Source: Nitrospirota bacterium (GTDB taxonomy: Bacteria > Nitrospirota > Thermodesulfovibrionia > Thermodesulfovibrionales > UBA6898). From it: 64,000 nucleotides of DNA. The position numbers were made by a program, and so were the translations under genes. Below, in pieces: positions 47,315 through 55,158 of this stretch (position 1 is its first letter; each line of letters opens with the position of its first letter). A model generated the notes under the pieces. The model saw nothing but the letters and a program-made list of their open reading frames with translations, was not told the origin of the DNA and ran no database searches. The DNA lies in contig JACRLO010000032.1 in the NCBI GenBank assembly GCA_016235245.1, positions 3,413-67,412 on the forward strand. The letters run 5' to 3'.

Positions 47315-47881
47315 CTAATAGACCTCCTGCGATATTGCAATCGCAACTGCTTCTGCCAAGACCACTATGTCCTCGGTGCAAAATATCTGCGTTATGCTTT
47401 TATCAAAAAGCAGGTTTGCTTCAGGGCCAAATTCTTCATCTGCCCGCCAGAGCTCAATAAAAACAGGGGCACCTTCAAATGCCTCAAGCACAATTGCCAC
47501 ATCTGATCGATTTATCTTTTCGCCAGGCATACGATCCAGGACTGATAAAATATTGTCAGGATTATTCCCATATGTTCTTACGATCAGATCAGTGGAGCGT
47601 CTCTTGAACTCTTCAGCAAAACTCCCGGCAGCTGAAAGTCCGCTAAAACCAAGCCGCTCTCCCGTTAATACAGGCAAGCCCGCTATCTTTCGCGTAAGGT
47701 AATGCAGAATTAATACCGTCAGATAATCCTCTGCCGGAGCATTACGTGATAAAGACAGAACCTGCTTGTCTTTTACATCAACAACGTATTTATCGGCAAG
47801 AAATCTCACAGATGCGTTTTCAGGCAAACCTGAACGTAACAGGCTGTCCCAGGCTTTCATTATCGCTGCCTCAAGGCCCAT
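47315..47881 (-). CDS. DUF3786-domain protein
   Basis: A 188-residue protein matching the DUF3786 pattern: VLILHYLTRKIAGLPVLTGE, FSGLSAAGSFAEEFKRRSTD, then DVAIVLEAFEGAPVFIELWR followed by ADEEFGPEANLLFDKS, and a final EDIVVLAEAVA helix. These proteins occur mainly in anaerobes, often fused or adjacent to Fe-S or corrinoid proteins; their function is not established. It is followed after 17 bases by a small PAS-like gene and lies near a QueG-like Fe-S protein, which fits the anaerobic context. Confidence 0.78.
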   Translation of the reverse strand: MGLEAAIMKAWDSLLRSGLPENASVRFLADKYVVDVKDKQVLSLSRNAPAEDYLTVLILHYLTRKIAGLPVLTGERLGFSGLSAAGSFAEEFKRRSTDLIVRTYGNNPDNILSVLDRMPGEKINRSDVAIVLEAFEGAPVFIELWRADEEFGPEANLLFDKSITQIFCTEDIVVLAEAVAIAISQEVY

Positions 47882-47898
47882 GATATATTCGTTCCCTC

Positions 47899-48246
47899 TT
47901 AAGAAGCATCCCGTATAAAGTGCGGCATGGAGGCCGGGACTTCTATCACCATCTCGATAAAACCGCGATACTCCCCCTTCAGATACCAGGGGCTCTGATA
48001 AATAAACTTCTTGATTCCTTTTTTCTCGATAGTATAAATATTCGTCTGACGCAGTTGCATCAGTTGTTGAAGCTTCGTACGTGACGGCTCAGGGTGGCAG
48101 TCGAGCAGATTCGAGCCGATGAGCTTTATGCCTCCTGATTTCGCAAACGTCTTTATTGCCTTCTCATTCATCTCAAGTATTATGCCCTCAGGATCGCAGA
48201 CAACAACCGATCCTGCAAATTCTTTCACCCATGCAGATTTTTCCAT
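47899..48246 (-). CDS. Small PAS-like domain protein
   Basis: A 115-residue protein that starts MEKSAWVKEFAGSVVVCDPE and continues GIILEMNEKAIKTF, LIGSNLLDCHPEPSR and KFIYQSPWYLKGEYRGFIEM, the strand/helix order of a stand-alone PAS domain, probably of the type that binds a small ligand or haem. The start is behind AGGAGG with a rather long ten-base spacer; the longest frame adds 15 codons. No output domain. It lies between the QueG-like and DUF3786 genes on the same strand. Confidence 0.7.
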   Translation of the reverse strand: MEKSAWVKEFAGSVVVCDPEGIILEMNEKAIKTFAKSGGIKLIGSNLLDCHPEPSRTKLQQLMQLRQTNIYTIEKKGIKKFIYQSPWYLKGEYRGFIEMVIEVPASMPHFIRDAS

Positions 48247-48268
48247 GGTCAACAATCCTCCTGTGTCG

Positions 48269-48285
48269 ACTAAATGCCCCAAAAG
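48269..48285 (-). terminator. Weak terminator-like hairpin
   Basis: A perfect hairpin TGCCCC-TTTT-GGGGCA followed by a short TTTA on the minus strand, between the QueG-like gene and the small PAS-like gene. The T run is too short for a strong terminator; partial read-through is likely. Confidence 0.35.
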
Positions 48286-48325
48286 GGGCAATTCTAACGT
48301 TATTATTCCCGGCAGTTCGAAGATA

Positions 48326-49033
48326 TCACTGCTGCGGTTTCCCCTTTCCGAAAGGGCAGACCTTCACACATACGCCGCATATGCGGGCACCGATTCCGTC
48401 TCTGGCCTTGAATTCCAGGGTCTTGTCAGCGCACCTGCTGAAGTACAACGCTTCGTCGCGGCTTTCATACCGGTCGCCTGCCAAAACGTTTTTTATCGCT
48501 GATGCAGGACAGGCCTTCGTACATTCAGTGCATTTGCCGCACCGGTTTTTCAAAGGCACGTCAGGGACAAGCGGCATGTCCGTCAGAACGGTCGCAAGCC
48601 TTATGCGAGGTCCGTATTGAGGACTGACAATCAGAAGACTTTTCCCCTGCCATCCTATTCCGGCCATGCGCGCAACCGCCTTGTGTGAAACATTCCCCAA
48701 CAGGTTGACCTCATCGGTTATAAAGGATGCCGGAACTGCTTTCGCAGCAAAGCCCTGTTCCTTTATCCAATGAACAAGCGCTGCGGTAATGCCATCCAGC
48801 CGCGCGTTTATCTCACGATAATGCTGGGCATATGCGATCGTGGGACCATCAGTTATCACATTCAGGATTTCGTCATTCAGATGCACGGCAACAGATATGG
48901 CAGAAGAATACGGCGTCAGCAGATCATCAGGGATCACCTTCCATCCTTTTTTGAATTCTGCAAGATCGGCCACCCCGACAAGGTTTGCTCCTTCAGCACG
49001 GCTCAAATCCTTAAGTTCTCTGGTCTGTCTCAT
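48326..49033 (-). CDS. QueG-like 4Fe-4S protein (COG1600 short form)
   Basis: A 235-residue protein of the epoxyqueuosine-reductase/reductive-dehalogenase-related COG1600 group. Two 4Fe-4S motifs are present: CGKCTECTKACPASAI and CGVCVKVCPFG, with an extra Cys in FSRCADKTLEF. The N-terminal part (GANLVGVADLAEFKKGWKVI, SAISVAVHLNDEIL, ARMAGIGWQGKSLLIVSPQY) fits the cobalamin-binding core of QueG, but the protein is about 100 residues shorter than QueG and lacks the C-terminal HEAT-like region. A role in tRNA queuosine is possible but not certain. AGGAGG precedes the ATG. Confidence 0.8.
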   Translation of the reverse strand: MRQTRELKDLSRAEGANLVGVADLAEFKKGWKVIPDDLLTPYSSAISVAVHLNDEILNVITDGPTIAYAQHYREINARLDGITAALVHWIKEQGFAAKAVPASFITDEVNLLGNVSHKAVARMAGIGWQGKSLLIVSPQYGPRIRLATVLTDMPLVPDVPLKNRCGKCTECTKACPASAIKNVLAGDRYESRDEALYFSRCADKTLEFKARDGIGARICGVCVKVCPFGKGKPQQ

Positions 49034-49071
49034 CGTTCCTCCTTTCAGTCATGCTCATCTTATACGTGTTG

Positions 49072-50493
49072 TCATCTGCCCTTTCTGCCTGCCAATGACC
49101 CCAAGGCCTTTATTGCATCCTGAACAACATCAGTCCACGTCGCTGCATTCAGGCGCAGGAAGTGCCGGTATTTCTGTCTCGGTGAAAATATGGGTCCAGG
49201 CGCAAAACTTATACCTTTTTTGACCGCCCGTTCATACATTTCAAGGCAATCAATCCCTCTGGGGAGCTCAACCCATAGGACGTAGCCTCCTGCGGGTCGA
49301 GAGACCTTTGTGCCCTCAGGGAAATGCCTGATGACCGCCTCAGACATCAGATGGACATGCCGGGCATAGATCCTCCGTATTTTTCTCAGGTGATGGTCAT
49401 AGCCTCCGTTTGCCAGAAATTCGGCGATTGCCAATTGTGGCGGAGTAGCGGTGGCCATATTGGTTATTGATTTCATCCTTTCGATATCGCGCGTAAAGCG
49501 GCCCGCAACCGTCCAGCCGATGCGATATCCCGGCGCAATCGTCTTTGAGAAGGACGAGCACAAAATAACGCTGTCCTTTTTGTCAAAGGCCTTGGCAGCC
49601 TTCGGCCTCTGGCCGGAAAAAGAGATATCGCCGTAAATATCGTCTTCGATAAGCGGAATATTATGGGACGCAAGCAATTCAACCAACTCCTTCTTTTTCA
49701 CGTCCGGCATGCAGCTGCCCAGAGGGTTGTTAAAACTCGTGATGCAGAGGCATGCGCTTATCCGGTTCTGCTCAATGGCATATTTGAGCGTATCCACAGA
49801 GATCCCGTCACGCGGATGGGTCGGAATTTCGAGCGCCTTCAGTCCCATCATCTCAATCGCCTGGAGAAAATTATAATAGGTCGGCGATTCAACCGCCACC
49901 GTGTCCCCCGGCCTGCAGATCACCCTTAAAGCAAGGACTATCGCCTCCTGACATCCGGAGGTGATGATAACGTCATCAGGCGTGATCGTATAGCCTGCGG
50001 TAAGGGCGCGTCTGGCAATCTGTGTCCTAAGCCCCTCAAACCCGGCCGCAAATTCATACGAAATATTCTTTATCCTGTACCGCCGGGTCACTGCAGCCAT
50101 GGCCCGGTTGATCCTGTCAACCGGCAGCAGCTCAGGGTTGGGAACTGCTGCGCCAAGCTGAACAAGCTTTGGGTTGCCGCTGTCCTTCAGGATCATCATC
50201 ACAAGGTCGCTGACACTCACCGTTGACGGCCTCGATGATGGATTGGACAATTCTATTTCAGCACCCTTGCGTGGCGTCGCCGAGAGCACATAATATCCGG
50301 ACTGGGGGCGGCACTCAATCAGCCCCTTGTCTTCCAGCAGGCGATATGCCTCCATGACCGTAGCAATGCTCACCTGCATCTGCCTGTTAAGGCTGCGCAC
50401 AGACGGAATGCGGTCTCCGGGGCTGAAGGTTCCCGAATCGATCAGGTGTGACATATCATTTGCCACCTTTTCATAAAGCGTCATATCTTTCAT
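49072..50493 (-). CDS. MocR-type GntR/aminotransferase regulator
   Basis: A 473-residue fusion of a GntR winged helix (about 1-75: IPSVRSLNRQMQVSIATVME) to a fold-type I aminotransferase domain (about 100-470). The PLP lysine is in LCSSFSKTIAPGYRIGWTVA, and other cofactor contacts lie in ITSGCQEAIVLALRVICRPG and SFNNPLGSCMPD. MocR proteins are PLP-dependent transcription regulators; a few work as aminotransferases. It is divergent from the DUF2917 gene, and an ATACCA/TGGTAT palindrome between them is the likely operator. GGGAGG precedes the start. Confidence 0.88.
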   Translation of the reverse strand: MKDMTLYEKVANDMSHLIDSGTFSPGDRIPSVRSLNRQMQVSIATVMEAYRLLEDKGLIECRPQSGYYVLSATPRKGAEIELSNPSSRPSTVSVSDLVMMILKDSGNPKLVQLGAAVPNPELLPVDRINRAMAAVTRRYRIKNISYEFAAGFEGLRTQIARRALTAGYTITPDDVIITSGCQEAIVLALRVICRPGDTVAVESPTYYNFLQAIEMMGLKALEIPTHPRDGISVDTLKYAIEQNRISACLCITSFNNPLGSCMPDVKKKELVELLASHNIPLIEDDIYGDISFSGQRPKAAKAFDKKDSVILCSSFSKTIAPGYRIGWTVAGRFTRDIERMKSITNMATATPPQLAIAEFLANGGYDHHLRKIRRIYARHVHLMSEAVIRHFPEGTKVSRPAGGYVLWVELPRGIDCLEMYERAVKKGISFAPGPIFSPRQKYRHFLRLNAATWTDVVQDAIKALGSLAGRKGR

Positions 50494-50517
50494 GAGCAGC
50501 CTCCCTGTTTTGATCGG

Positions 50518-50534
50518 ATACCACTAAATGGTAT
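50518..50534. promoter_or_regulatory. Palindromic operator for the MocR regulator
   Basis: ATACCA-CTAAA-TGGTAT, a perfect six-base dyad 25 bases upstream of the MocR gene start in the divergent region shared with the DUF2917 gene. Position and symmetry suit a dimeric GntR-type regulator acting on its own promoter. Confidence 0.5.
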
Positions 50535-50671
50535 ATGACCGAAGCACCAATTACCAGATGCAATTCCCTTCTCCGCAAGGCATAACAGTTCCCACAATGC
50601 AGAACTGTTATGCAATCAATAGCGATATTTTGCATCTGTTTTTCCCTGATACGCAACGATAGACTATTACC

Positions 50672-50974
50672 ATGAAACAGAGAAAATGCCGTATACGGTC
50701 CGGGACGCAGTCCTCCCCACTAGCATTAATCGACGCAGCCGCAGGGAACAACGCTGCAGCCGAGATGCACAGCGGAGCAATGCTCCTGATAGACGGCGAT
50801 GGCAGAGGTATTACGGTTCTATGTACAGAAGGGACGGGTTGTCTGACGCAGCCGAGCGACCCTGAGGACCACATATTGCTCCCGGGGGAAACATTTGTCA
50901 TCGATAAGAAGGGGCTCGTTGCAATCACCGCGCTCACCAACATGCACCTGAACCTGCTGACCACGCCATCATAG
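50672..50974 (+). CDS. DUF2917-domain small protein
   Basis: A 100-residue protein matching DUF2917: MHSGAMLLIDGDGRGITVLC, TEGTGCLTQPSDPEDHILLP and GETFVIDKKGLVAITALTNM, i.e. a compact cupin-like beta fold. Function unknown; members often lie beside regulators. The stop overlaps the converging chorismate-mutase gene's end by six bases. It is divergent from the MocR-type gene and is probably its regulatory target. Confidence 0.75.
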   Translation: MKQRKCRIRSGTQSSPLALIDAAAGNNAAAEMHSGAMLLIDGDGRGITVLCTEGTGCLTQPSDPEDHILLPGETFVIDKKGLVAITALTNMHLNLLTTPS

Positions 50975-51598
50975 GTATTCCTTTCTCACGGGTGACCAGG
51001 CATCAACCGCCCTGCAGTGGGCAGTTCCCGTGGACACGGAATGCACGACATTTGAAGGAATGGCAATCACCTCGCCCGGCTTTAGCGTAATATGTCCGGC
51101 ATCAACAGTAAAGGTCAGTTCACCTTCAAGCACCATGGTGATCTGCTCAGATTCATGACTATGTTCCGGAAAGGTGGTATTCCCCTCCATCTCAAAATAG
51201 GTCAGCATGCTCTTTTCAAGGCCTACGGCCCACATGTCAGCGCCCGGCAGGAGAGTCCGCAAAGGCAGGTCTTTCTTGCGGTAAGCCCTCACCGATGGGG
51301 CATGCGTTTTCATGAATTCGCGCATTTCCTGATTGATAAAACAGTCTGTTATCGTCCGGTAAACCGTTTCAGCAATTGCAGGGTCCAGACCGGCCGCTTC
51401 CGCCCCATTTCTCACTTTTTGAATCACCTCTGCCACACGGTCAGGCGCCTTTACATCCTTTTCATCTTTTTTCAATTTGCCGGCCTTATTCACCAGCCTG
51501 CCTCTTTTTGAAAGCAAGCCGATGAGTTCAGCATCCAGGGTATCAATCTCGTCTCTTATTTCCCTCAGGCTCATCGCCTTCCTCCATACATCGGTCAT
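50969..51598 (-). CDS. Chorismate mutase (AroQ)-cupin fusion protein
   Basis: A 209-residue two-domain protein. Residues 10-95 form an AroQ-type chorismate mutase helix bundle (IRDEIDTLDAELIGLLSKRG, KAPDRVAEVIQKVR, then YRTITDCFINQ). Residues 105-205 are a cupin: FPEHSHESEQITMVLEGELT with two His and a Glu, and HITLKPGEVIAIPSNVVHSV with the last His, so a metal site looks complete. AGGAGG four bases before the ATG and an ATGA overlap with the upstream gene support the start. The mutase would convert chorismate to prephenate or act on isochorismate; the cupin may sense or process a product. Confidence 0.8.
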   Translation of the reverse strand: MTDVWRKAMSLREIRDEIDTLDAELIGLLSKRGRLVNKAGKLKKDEKDVKAPDRVAEVIQKVRNGAEAAGLDPAIAETVYRTITDCFINQEMREFMKTHAPSVRAYRKKDLPLRTLLPGADMWAVGLEKSMLTYFEMEGNTTFPEHSHESEQITMVLEGELTFTVDAGHITLKPGEVIAIPSNVVHSVSTGTAHCRAVDAWSPVRKEYL

Positions 51599-52317
51599 AA
51601 TGCCTCCTTTTCGTATGCCCGGCGTCTCAGCCTCAACATCTTTTTTGAGCCCCGCTGAAACTCAAACGGCACAGGCACCATTTCGACATCGATGCCTTCC
51701 TTCTCCAGGCCCCTCAGCACCTCATCCATAGGGGGGTATGGTTTTGCATCAAGCCCCTGCAGGGGATAGATCCTGACTTCTCCGGCACAAACCCTAAGCA
51801 TTTCCCTCAGGCTTGCGACATGGAAATCCGGACTCAGCCGGTCCCCATAGAGGAAGAGAAAGTGACTCGACAGGACAAGCGTAAAAGCCCTGTCTGCAAA
51901 AGGCAGAAGAGGCAATCGGGCCTGGACATATCTTCCCTCCGCGCATCCCTCCTGATAGTCGGCCATAAACAATGCGAGGGCCATGTCTCGATAAGCCATG
52001 AGCCCATCTCTGTCCCGGTAATAATCCCAGTGAAAAAGATGTGGCACTTCGCTGACCCTTTGATATACGAGCGCCGTGTCTGCTTTTCCCTTCTCCCACA
52101 GATGATCGGCTGAAAGACCATAAAGGAGATCGCAGGCGGTAACGCGGATTTCTTTCATGTGTGCCTCAGCCGCAAAGGAAGATGCGCCCCCGGGGCAGTC
52201 GAGAATCCTCCCCTGGCGAAGCAGTGCTTCGTCAAGAGAGAATATCCTCATATATTCTTCATAGGTCCGCCCGATGAAGGCGATGCGGTCCAGTTCAAAC
52301 GAAGTCAGGTTTCCCAT
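51595..52317 (-). CDS. SAM methyltransferase-like protein
   Basis: A 240-residue protein with a methyltransferase-like core: GRILDCPGGASSFAAEAHMK (motif I variant, D-C-P-G-G-A), VTACDLLYGLSADHL (motif II), FADRAFTLVLSSHFLFLYGD and an EMLRVCAGEVRIYPL strand. It overlaps the chorismate-mutase gene by ATGA and follows the next methyltransferase gene by five bases. The unusual CPGG in motif I is seen in a family of uncharacterised methyltransferases. Substrate unknown. Confidence 0.7.
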   Translation of the reverse strand: MGNLTSFELDRIAFIGRTYEEYMRIFSLDEALLRQGRILDCPGGASSFAAEAHMKEIRVTACDLLYGLSADHLWEKGKADTALVYQRVSEVPHLFHWDYYRDRDGLMAYRDMALALFMADYQEGCAEGRYVQARLPLLPFADRAFTLVLSSHFLFLYGDRLSPDFHVASLREMLRVCAGEVRIYPLQGLDAKPYPPMDEVLRGLEKEGIDVEMVPVPFEFQRGSKKMLRLRRRAYEKEAL

Positions 52318-52322
52318 AAGGG

Positions 52323-53099
52323 TTATTTCTCCTTTTCTGCAAAGGCAAAAAGCCTGCGAAAATTGAACTCATATTTCTTCCCTGTCCAGTTCTGCTCGTA
52401 CTGCATTCCGACTGCATAGCTGAAATATCCCTGCTCTTTATCGGGCAGCACGGCGAGATAGGGCCGCAAACCGGCTGAAGACCACCAGTCCATAATCTCA
52501 CCAATGCTATCAAACGAGATCGCGTAGTCCCGGTAAGAGACGTTGACCGCTGCGAAGCCGGCTTCAAGCAGGAGGCGCTCATACTCCTCTTTTGACGGCA
52601 GATACCAGGGCAACTCCATATTTTCATAGAACCGCTCAAATTTCAGAGCTGCGATTGCCTTTTCGGTATACGCAAAGAACTCTCTGCAGAAATTCCTTGC
52701 CGGAAGCTGAAAGGCAATTCTCCCTCCTGGTTTCAGCGCCCGGTGAGTCCTGGCAATGGCCTGCGGCTGGTCCTTTACCCACTGGAGGGCAGAGTTGGAA
52801 AACGCAAGGTCGAATTGTTCGATAAAATCCATCGACTCAGCCGCTATTTTTATGAACCTGATATTGCCGGCTTGCGCCGATACTTCCTCTGCCTTGCGCT
52901 GCATCTCTTCGGAAGGGTCGATGCCGACTATTTCACCTCCGGATGCAAGGCGTGAGAGTTCGAGCGTGAGCTTGCCGGTGCCGCAGCCGATATCAAGCAC
53001 CGAATAGTCTTCACGTATGCCGGCCATGACAGTCAGCTCCTTCCCGGCCTCGATCTGAGGCGCCTTTACCCGGTCATATCTTTCAGCATCCCATCTCAC
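52323..53099 (-). CDS. SAM-dependent methyltransferase (trans-aconitate/BioC-like)
   Basis: A 258-residue class I methyltransferase that starts with GTG, behind GGAGG and a six-base spacer. Motif I is SVLDIGCGTGKLTLELSRLA, motif II EIVGIDPSEEMQRKA, followed by FDLAFSNSALQWVKDQPQAI and LKPGGRIAFQLPA. The N-terminus WDAERYDRVKAPQIEAGKEL and the ALQWV block resemble trans-aconitate methyltransferase and BioC. It is the first gene of a three-gene operon with a leader of about 160 bases that carries a terminator, so its transcription is probably attenuated. Confidence 0.82.
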   Translation of the reverse strand: MRWDAERYDRVKAPQIEAGKELTVMAGIREDYSVLDIGCGTGKLTLELSRLASGGEIVGIDPSEEMQRKAEEVSAQAGNIRFIKIAAESMDFIEQFDLAFSNSALQWVKDQPQAIARTHRALKPGGRIAFQLPARNFCREFFAYTEKAIAALKFERFYENMELPWYLPSKEEYERLLLEAGFAAVNVSYRDYAISFDSIGEIMDWWSSAGLRPYLAVLPDKEQGYFSYAVGMQYEQNWTGKKYEFNFRRLFAFAEKEK

Positions 53100-53110
53100 T
53101 GCACACCTCC

Positions 53111-53218
53111 AAAAACAAAAAGGCCACGGGGTTTATTCCGTGGCCTTCAGGATATTCTCTATGACTTCTGCTAACAGCTAATAGGAACTCCTCCCGGCCA
53201 CGGCATTGATATGCCACG
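53111..53218 (-). promoter_or_regulatory. Transcription attenuator/riboswitch-like leader of the methyltransferase operon
   Basis: On the minus strand a perfect 10-bp stem, AAGGCCACGG (53138-53147) with CCGTGGCCTT (53120-53129), is followed by a T-rich run, a Rho-independent terminator just before the GGAGG of the first gene. An upstream copy of CCGTGGCC (53196-53203) can pair with the 5' arm and destroy the terminator. That upstream copy is itself partly held by a hairpin CGTGGCAT-ATCA-ATGCCGTG. This gives the three mutually exclusive pairings of an attenuator. No known riboswitch class was recognised. Confidence 0.7.
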
Positions 53219-53269
53219 CCCTCTTAAGAATTACTCGCGCTGTCAACAGACCTGTGTAAAACATGCGGC

Positions 53270-53299
53270 AGTATAGATAATTTCGGTTTTGCATGTCAA
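53270..53299 (-). promoter_or_regulatory. Promoter of the attenuated methyltransferase operon
   Basis: TTGACA (53294-53299), 18 bases, TATACT (53270-53275) on the minus strand. Transcription would start near 53263, about 160 bases before the GTG start, so the attenuator is inside the leader. An open frame of 28 codons begins at the predicted start site (ATG at 53262-53264), possibly a leader peptide. Confidence 0.6.
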
Positions 53300-53328
53300 G
53301 GGAAAGGCGTTCAGTTCAGGATATGCGC

Positions 53329-53388
53329 TTGACAGCAACAGCATGCAGTTTTATAATGACCAATAGTCATTAAATGAATACTGGTCAT
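53329..53388 (+). promoter_or_regulatory. tetR promoter and operator
   Basis: Consensus promoter TTGACA (53329-53334), 17 bases, TATAAT (53352-53357). Overlapping it are ATGAC/GTCAT (53356-53370) and a second TGGTCAT half-site (53382-53388) that pairs with ATGACCA at 53356-53362, so a TetR dimer or pair of dimers could cover the start site. The predicted transcript begins only about ten bases before the annotated ATG, which has no ribosome binding site. Confidence 0.65.
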
Positions 53389-54027
53389 AGCAAGAAGACA
53401 GAGCGGCGGAAGAACGAGCAGTTGGCGCGAAAGACAGCCATTGTTAAGGCTGCGCGTGAGGTATTCTTCGCAAAAGGGTTTATGAGCGCAACGGTCGATG
53501 AAATAGCCGACCGGTGCGGGCCTGCAAAAGGGACGATATACCTTTATTTCATAAGCAAGGAAGAGCTCTATATGTCGGTCATGGCTGAGGGGATGCAGAG
53601 GCTGAGGAAGGAGTTCGGAGTCCTCAAAAAGCGCCCCCCCGGCAGCAAGGAGTTCGTCGAAAGCGCCTTCATGGCCTATTATCATTTTTTCAAAAGGAAC
53701 AGAAAATACTTCCGCATCATGTTCCTCAGCAGCCAGCCTGACATGCGCTCACGCGTACCTGAGGAAGCACTCAGAGGTTGCATGGAAGCCGCTCTGGAGT
53801 GTCTCGGCATTGTCCGGGACCTCGTGCAGGAGGGCATCGATGCGCGCTGCTACCGGCAGGTAGACGCCTGGGCAGTGGCCAACATCCTCTGGGCCACAAT
53901 CAACGGGATCATTATGGCCTATGAGCAGGACCCGATCTACCGCGAGGAGATCGTCGGCATGGAACTGGAGCAGATGCTGCTGCAGAGCCTCGACCTTGCT
54001 ATGGAAGGTCTGAGGCTGAAGAAATAA
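53374..54027 (+). CDS. TetR-family transcriptional regulator
   Basis: A 217-residue repressor. The N-terminal HTH is clear: TAIVKAAREVFFAKGFMSAT, then VDEIADRCGPAKGTIYLYF and SKEELYMSVM. The C-terminal ligand-binding half (FVESAFMAYYHFFKRNRKYF, WATINGIIMAYEQDP) resembles regulators of efflux and lipid genes. It overlaps the ABC permease gene (TAATG), so it co-regulates its own operon through the operator at its promoter. The inducer is unknown. Confidence 0.88.
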   Translation: MNTGHSKKTERRKNEQLARKTAIVKAAREVFFAKGFMSATVDEIADRCGPAKGTIYLYFISKEELYMSVMAEGMQRLRKEFGVLKKRPPGSKEFVESAFMAYYHFFKRNRKYFRIMFLSSQPDMRSRVPEEALRGCMEAALECLGIVRDLVQEGIDARCYRQVDAWAVANILWATINGIIMAYEQDPIYREEIVGMELEQMLLQSLDLAMEGLRLKK

Positions 54028-55157
54028 TGTTCTGGCTGGCATGGAAGACGCTGTACCATGAAAAAGGCAGATTTATTGTCACGGTCGCAGGCATCGTCTT
54101 CTCGACCATCCTCGTGCTTACTGAGGTAGGTATCTATCTTGGGATGATGGGCAGCGCAACCGACATCATCCGGCATAACGACGCCGATATCTGGATTGCT
54201 TCAAAGAACATCCAGAGCTTCGATTTTGCAAACGCCTTTCCGGAATCAAGAAAAAACCGTGTAGAGTCACTTGCCGAGGTGCTCTGGGCAGAGCCGCTTA
54301 TCCTTACCTGGGGGTTCTTAAAACTGGCCAATGGCGGACAGGAGCAGGTGCAGATCGTGGGCTTTAATCCTGACAAGGGCATCGGCGCGCCATGGTTGAT
54401 GATTGAGGGGCAAGCCTCGGATGTAAAAGGCGGAAGGTATATGGTGCTGGATAGAACATCGGAGAAGCGGCTCGGCAGCCTGAAGCCCGGCTCTCTGTGG
54501 GAGTTAAGCCAGTCGAGGTTCAGGCTGGTTGGGGTGTCCCAGGACATAAGGAGCTTTACGACCGCGCCAGTACTCTTCATGTCCTATGCGCAGGCGCAGG
54601 ACCTGCCGATCGGATGGATTAAGCCCGGCCTCACTTCCTATATCCTTGCAAAGCTCAAAGATGGAACAAAAAAGGACGAAATTGTAAAGGCCCTCAGAGT
54701 ACTTCTTAAAGACAACGATGTAATGACAAAAGAGGAATTTGTGATGCGGACAGTCAAATACTGGACGATCCAGACAGGCATAGGCATGAGCTTTTTTCTT
54801 ACCGCCCTTCTTGGCCTGATGATCGGCGGGGCCATCGTGGGCCAGACGATCTACGCAAATACCATCCAGCATATGAAGGAATACGGGACACTCAAGGCAA
54901 TGGGAGCAAGGAATGAGGAGATCTATAAGACCATCTTCAGTCAGGCGCTCATCAGTGCGGCAGTCGGTTACTCGCTGGGGACGGCAGTCATGCTGATGTC
55001 GCGCCACTCCATAGAGGCGGCTGGCGTTCCGATGTTGCTGAGCCCGCTGCTTATCGCAGCTCTCTTTATTATTATCTGCGCAAGCTGCCTGTTTTCGGCC
55101 TACTTCTCGGTAAGAAAGATCAAGACCCTTGACCCGGTAATGGTCTTCAGGGGGTAA
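54027..55157 (+). CDS. ABC transporter permease (FtsX/MacB-like, DevC type)
   Basis: A 376-residue inner-membrane permease. One membrane segment lies near residues 10-32 (FIVTVAGIVFSTILVLTEVG), then a large periplasmic domain, and three C-terminal segments (GMSFFLTALLGLMIGGAIVG; FSQALISAAVGYSLGTAVML; LLIAALFIIICASCLFSAYF). This is the FtsX/MacB topology of mechanotransmission transporters. With the ATPase and HlyD-like adaptor that follow it resembles cyanobacterial DevBCA exporters, which move glycolipids or siderophores to a TolC-like channel. Translation is coupled to tetR. Confidence 0.87.
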   Translation: MFWLAWKTLYHEKGRFIVTVAGIVFSTILVLTEVGIYLGMMGSATDIIRHNDADIWIASKNIQSFDFANAFPESRKNRVESLAEVLWAEPLILTWGFLKLANGGQEQVQIVGFNPDKGIGAPWLMIEGQASDVKGGRYMVLDRTSEKRLGSLKPGSLWELSQSRFRLVGVSQDIRSFTTAPVLFMSYAQAQDLPIGWIKPGLTSYILAKLKDGTKKDEIVKALRVLLKDNDVMTKEEFVMRTVKYWTIQTGIGMSFFLTALLGLMIGGAIVGQTIYANTIQHMKEYGTLKAMGARNEEIYKTIFSQALISAAVGYSLGTAVMLMSRHSIEAAGVPMLLSPLLIAALFIIICASCLFSAYFSVRKIKTLDPVMVFRG

Positions 55158-55158
55158 G

